A DNA stretch of 64,000 nucleotides from Sorex araneus (lineage: Eukaryota; Chordata; Mammalia; Eulipotyphla; Soricidae). Location: NCBI RefSeq assembly GCF_027595985.1, contig NC_073303.1:327483679-327547678 (forward strand), in the 5' to 3' direction. The notes beneath the pieces are model-generated. The model was not told the DNA's origin, searched no databases, and worked only from the letters and a program-made list of their open reading frames with translations. Below are positions 60,816 to 64,000 of the stretch, in pieces. The stretch's first letter is position 1. Each line of letters starts with the position of its first letter. The position numbers were made by a program, and so were the translations under genes.

Positions 60816-61648
60816 TTTAGTCTTTCTTCATTTTGGCAGTCTAGTTTGTCCCCGAGATTTTTTCAGCCTCTCTTTTCTCATCTATTTTTTTTTCTTTGTG
60901 CATCACACCCAGTGATACACAGGATTACTCCTGGCTCATGCACTCAGGAATTACCCCTGGTGGTGCTTGGGGGATCATATGGGATGCTGGGAATTGAACC
61001 TGGGTCGGCCGAGTGCAAGGCAAACGCCCTACCCGATGGGCTATTGCTCCAGCCCCTGCTCATCTTTCTTAATGCTGCCGTATTGGGGGCTCTTTCCGTG
61101 ACAGGTGAATGAGGCCAATTGTTGTTACTGTTGTTGGCATATTGAATACATGACGGGTAGCTTGCTAGGCTCTGTCGTGTGGGCACAATACTCTCGGTAG
61201 CTTGCCGGGCTCTCCGAGAGGGATGAAGGCATTTAGGCCGGCCTCCAATCGCCCTTAGAGGTGTTACCATGGTTCACACCAAATTTGAACCCTATCAAAT
61301 ATGATGCGGGAATAATAGGTATTAAAGTGTGTTATGGTGTATTGTGTGGCCGCAAATCGGCCTCGCGGTCCGGAGAGCAATCTGGAGGGTGGCGGTGGCT
61401 GGGTAGTGGATGTAGTGGGGGTTGGCCAGTGAAGTATTTATCTTGGGTAGGGTGGGGCGTCTGGGTTGGACCCCTCCCTCAGATGCCGGAGATTGGAGGA
61501 GGCAGACAAAGGATCTTGTTTCCAGGTCTCATTGAACCTAGAGCTAAGGTCGCAAAGTTCTGCTTACCTGGCTTTTCGGGGCATCACTGGAGCGTGAGGT
61601 TTGGCCCAAGTGTCCGGAGAGCAAGCTGGAGGTGGCGGTGGCTGGATA
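60816..61648 (-). mobile_element. RTE 5' leader (inverted part of copy 2), source of the SINE-R body
   Basis: Sense (minus) sequence upstream of the RTE start codon. From about 61223 to 61120 it matches the SINE-R body almost base for base (ctctcggagagcccggcaag … aatatgccaacaacagtaac). From about 61115 to 60830, skipping the SINE-A, it matches the element at 1-177. Further upstream a GC-rich word set (gtccggagagcaa…ggtggcggtggctgg on plus) occurs twice, at 61368-61407 and 61612-61650, about 244 bp apart, suggesting tandem leader units that could hold the promoter. Confidence 0.68.
60884..61056 (-). mobile_element. SINE-A inserted in the RTE 5' leader
   Basis: Antisense copy from T-rich end to ctattgctccagcccc. 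CTCATCT at 60877-60883 and 61059-61065 is the likely target duplication. Confidence 0.9.
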
Positions 61649-61649
61649 G

Positions 61650-62572
61650 TTGATACCATTTCACTGAAACTCTTCAGTGCCGCCCTTGAAAACATCATGC
61701 GATGACTGGAATGGGAAGGAATGGGAGTGAAGATAGACGGTCGGCAATTACACCACCTCCACTTCACTGATGACATCGTTCTCATAACACCAAACATTAG
61801 CCAAGTGGCACAAATGCTGGCCAACTTCAACCACGAGCGTGAAAAGGTTGGATTGCAGCTGAATCTCAACAAGACGATGTTCATGAAAAACAAACTCGTC
61901 CCTGAAGCTCCATTTGCTCTCAATGGAACAAACATCTCCAAATGCAGCAGCTATGTGTACCTGGGTCGAGAAATCAACATGAGGAACAACTTGGTGCCAG
62001 AACTGCTCAGGAGGAAGAGAGCAGCATGGAATGCATTCAAGAGTGTCGAAGAGGTGGTTAAGAGAACGAAGAACCTCCAACTCCAGGCACATCTTTTTGA
62101 TTCCACTGTTCTTCCTGCACTAACATATGCCTCAGAGACCTGGACCCTACGCAAACAGGATGAGAATGCCATTAGGGTATCCCAAAGAGGAATTGAAAGA
62201 GCTATGCTGGGAATATCATGTCTCACTCAAGTGAGAGAAGGAATCCAGAGTTCTGACCTCCGTCAACGGTCAAAAATCAGGGATGCTGTCTCGTTTGCCA
62301 AGGCATCGAAAATCAGATGGGCTGGTCATGTAATGCGATTCAGAGACGACCGCTGGACTAGAGCTGTTACTGACTGGATTCCACAGGACGTCAGAAAACC
62401 TTGTGGCCATCCACCAACTAGATGGTCAGATTTCTTCATCAAATCCCTTAATGAACAATTTGAGGCTCTTCCTGTTCCTGGAGCGAGCAGATATCATTGG
62501 GCTGCACTAGCTCACGATAAGGACAAATGGATACGTTACTGGCTCCCGCTCGAGCAAATCAAAGATCAATGA
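61650..62572 (+). pseudogene. RTE reverse transcriptase C-terminal half, sense part of copy 2
   Basis: Begins in DTISLKLFSAALEN (RT motif B region). A TGA at about 61703 interrupts it, then 283 codons stay open from the ATG at 61721. They include the catalytic box as FTDDI (Thr for the usual Ala), MLANFNHE, LQLNLNKTMFMKN, YVYLGREINMRNN, RRKRAAWNAFKSVEEVV, HLFDSTVLPALTYASETW, RGIERAMLGIS, SKIRWAGHVMRF, RWTRAVTDWIP, and the natural end YWLPLEQIKDQ-stop. The last codons are the ones shared in frame with SINE-R tails. So long an open frame suggests a fairly recent copy. Confidence 0.92.
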
Positions 62573-62605
62573 GACTACAAGTGATACAAGTGATATCATT
62601 TGTGG

Positions 62606-63045
62606 AGTATAGAATAACATCACATGAGGCTGACACACAAGGACAGTAGATAACAAGGACCAGAAGGATTGCCCCATAGCTGCAAGCCTGCTTCATGAGC
62701 GGAGGAGAGAAGGCAGATGGAATAGAGAATGGATCACTAAGAAAATGATGGCTGGAGGACTCAGTCGGGATTGGAGATTCGTGCCAAAAGTGGATAATGG
62801 ACCAAACAGGATGACCTCTCAGTGTCTGTGTTGCAAGCCGTAATGCCCAAAAGTAGGAAGAGAGTATGGGGATATTGTCTGCCATGGAGGCAGGGGGAGG
62901 GTGGGAGAGGGGAATATACCAGGGATATTGGTGGTGGGGAATGTGCAGTGATGGAGGGATGGGTGTTTTATCATTGTGTGATTTTAACCCAAACATGAAA
63001 GCTTGTAACTATCTCATGGTGATTCAATAAAATTTAAAAAATAAC
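62606..63045 (+). mobile_element. L1 3' end flanking the RTE insertion
   Basis: agtatagaataacatcacat, then the G-rich 3' UTR (gaggcagggggagggtggga), gtgcagtgatggagggatgg, gaaagcttgtaactatctca and an A-rich tail. The RTE copy 2 target lies at or near its truncated 5' end. Confidence 0.9.
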
Positions 63046-63049
63046 AGTG

Positions 63050-63225
63050 TAGAGGAGTCAGAGCAATAGTACAGTGGGTAGGGTGTTTGCCTTGAACACT
63101 GCTAACCTGGTTCCATTTCTGGCACCCTATGGGGTTTCCTGAGTCTGTCAGGAGTGATCCCTGAGTGCAGGGCCAGAAGTAAGCCCTGAGCTACATCAAA
63201 TGTGGCAAAAATACAAACAAAAAAA
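63050..63225 (+). mobile_element. SINE-A copy
   Basis: gtcagagcaatagtacagtg head, 'gtgatccctgagtgcagggc' and agaagtaagccctgagc body, A-rich tail. Confidence 0.82.
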
Positions 63226-64000
63226 TGGTATGGAAATGGGACTCTGGCCTATGCTATTATGCGGTCCTATTCTTCTTGCATTCCACATTCAATCCTCTGG
63301 AAATCCTTGGAGGAGATTGCTTCTCTAGCCACAGCAAGCACTGGGAGAAGGTCGGGGTTCCATCCTTAGAATGTTTGCATCCTGATCTTACTTCAGGTCA
63401 GTAAGATGTTGAGCACCAACAGGAATGTGGCATGAGGCCCACAGTGAATGAAGGGCACAGATCCGAGGCAGCAATCTTGGAAGCTGATGTTCTTAATCTT
63501 TTCTCCCTCCTCAAAGTTGTGCAGCTCGAGAAATCAGATGGCAGGCTCCCTTCTCCCCAGCCTAACCTCCAGGAGCCATTCTCTGGTGCACACAATAGAG
63601 CTGGTTGGGAGCTCCCTGCAGTGAAGTCTGCAGGTAAGAAGCTTCCTCACCAGCTTTTTGCAGGCTTCGGTCTAGGTGCAATAAGCGATCTGCACTCAGT
63701 GGGGATCATGCAGAACATCTCGGGGGAGGGTTGGCTGTGGTCTGAGTGGTCTGACGGGGGTCAGACTCCTGGATCCTAGCCCTCCTGCGCTCTCGGGGAT
63801 GCAAGAGGAGACTCTGCACCCTGGTCTTTCCCGGAGAAGATTCTAAGGGCAGGAGGGAAGGGGCTCACCCAGGCAGTGTCCAGGGCTCCTGAGATCCCAC
63901 CAAGGAACAGACCATGTTTTTGAGGAAATGAGACAACAGGCGTTTCTTCTCCCGATCCTGCATGGCACCTGGGGCCAGCGGTGTTCAGTTTCTGAGTATG
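63226..64000. other. Unassigned GC-richer DNA at window end
   Basis: A 115-codon frame at 63432-63779 and a donor-like gcag|gtaaga at about 63632 were seen, but no protein family is recognised. The composition would also suit an LTR. Left unassigned. Confidence 0.3.

Larger units (their letters stand above)
59659..62605 (+). mobile_element. RTE-clade LINE copy 2, twin-primed composite insertion with 13-bp TSD
   Basis: ATATCATTTGTGG is present exactly at 59659-59671 and 62593-62605. Between them lie an inverted RTE 5' part (59672 to about 61648: endonuclease region, start codon and a long 5' leader, all on the minus strand) and the RTE 3' part in plus sense (about 61650-62592). The RT N-terminal half is absent. 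Two SINE-A copies inserted later (59971-60161, 60884-61056). The right flank is an L1 3' end. Confidence 0.88.

Noticed and set aside
63432-63779. 115-codon frame near the window end as a gene
   Set aside because: No recognisable domain, no supported splice structure and possible LTR-like composition.

Overview
This is a mammalian nuclear window, very probably from a shrew (Soricidae, e.g. Sorex). The main clue is dozens of tRNA-derived SINEs of the shrew SOR type, which start 'ggggctggag..atagcacagcgggtaggg' and carry recognisable A and B boxes. The L1 3' ends belong to the same lineage, and older pan-mammalian repeats (MIR, MER5-type hAT MITEs, L1M) lie underneath. There is one real protein-coding gene, TMEM200C. 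Its coding exon is 22403-24124 (+). A GC-rich island at about 18620-19720 probably holds the promoter and a non-coding first exon, joined by an intron of about 2.7 kb. I see no tRNA, rRNA or snRNA gene and no second gene; nearly every other open frame is a repeat or a chance frame in GC-rich or simple sequence.

Layout: 1-18600 is gene-poor upstream DNA with SINEs, L1 3' fragments and microsatellites. 18620-24930 is the TMEM200C locus. 24930-33300 is AT-rich DNA with MIRs, SINEs, a 280-bp CTTC/CTTT microsatellite and two striking inverted repeats. 33319-38887 is a nearly complete, dead, minus-strand L1 with a small RTE fragment inside ORF2. 38890-57080 is intergenic DNA with many SINE and L1 pieces and one ERV integrase remnant. 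57080-62605 is a cluster of RTE-clade LINE copies. 62606-64000 is an L1 3' end, a SINE and unassigned DNA.

The most interesting content is a retrotransposon partnership readable within the window. (1) There are several copies of an RTE-clade LINE whose endonuclease/RT protein looks to me closer to nematode RTE elements than to mammalian BovB. (2) One SINE type (called SINE-R here) has a tRNA-type head, a body matching the RTE 5' leader, and a tail matching the last codons of the RTE ORF, in frame (YW-PLEQI-DQ), followed by short ACAGTG-type repeats. (3) The element at 1-177 joins the RTE 5' leader directly to the RTE 3' end and looks like the internally deleted intermediate. (4) A second SINE type (SINE-A) uses the same tRNA head but has an A-rich tail, so is presumably L1-mobilised. 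This parallels the ruminant BovB / Bov-A / Bov-tA system, apparently built independently on a different RTE. Several insertions keep target-site duplications and show twin-priming or fold-back structures. All family assignments are from reading alone; no database search was possible.
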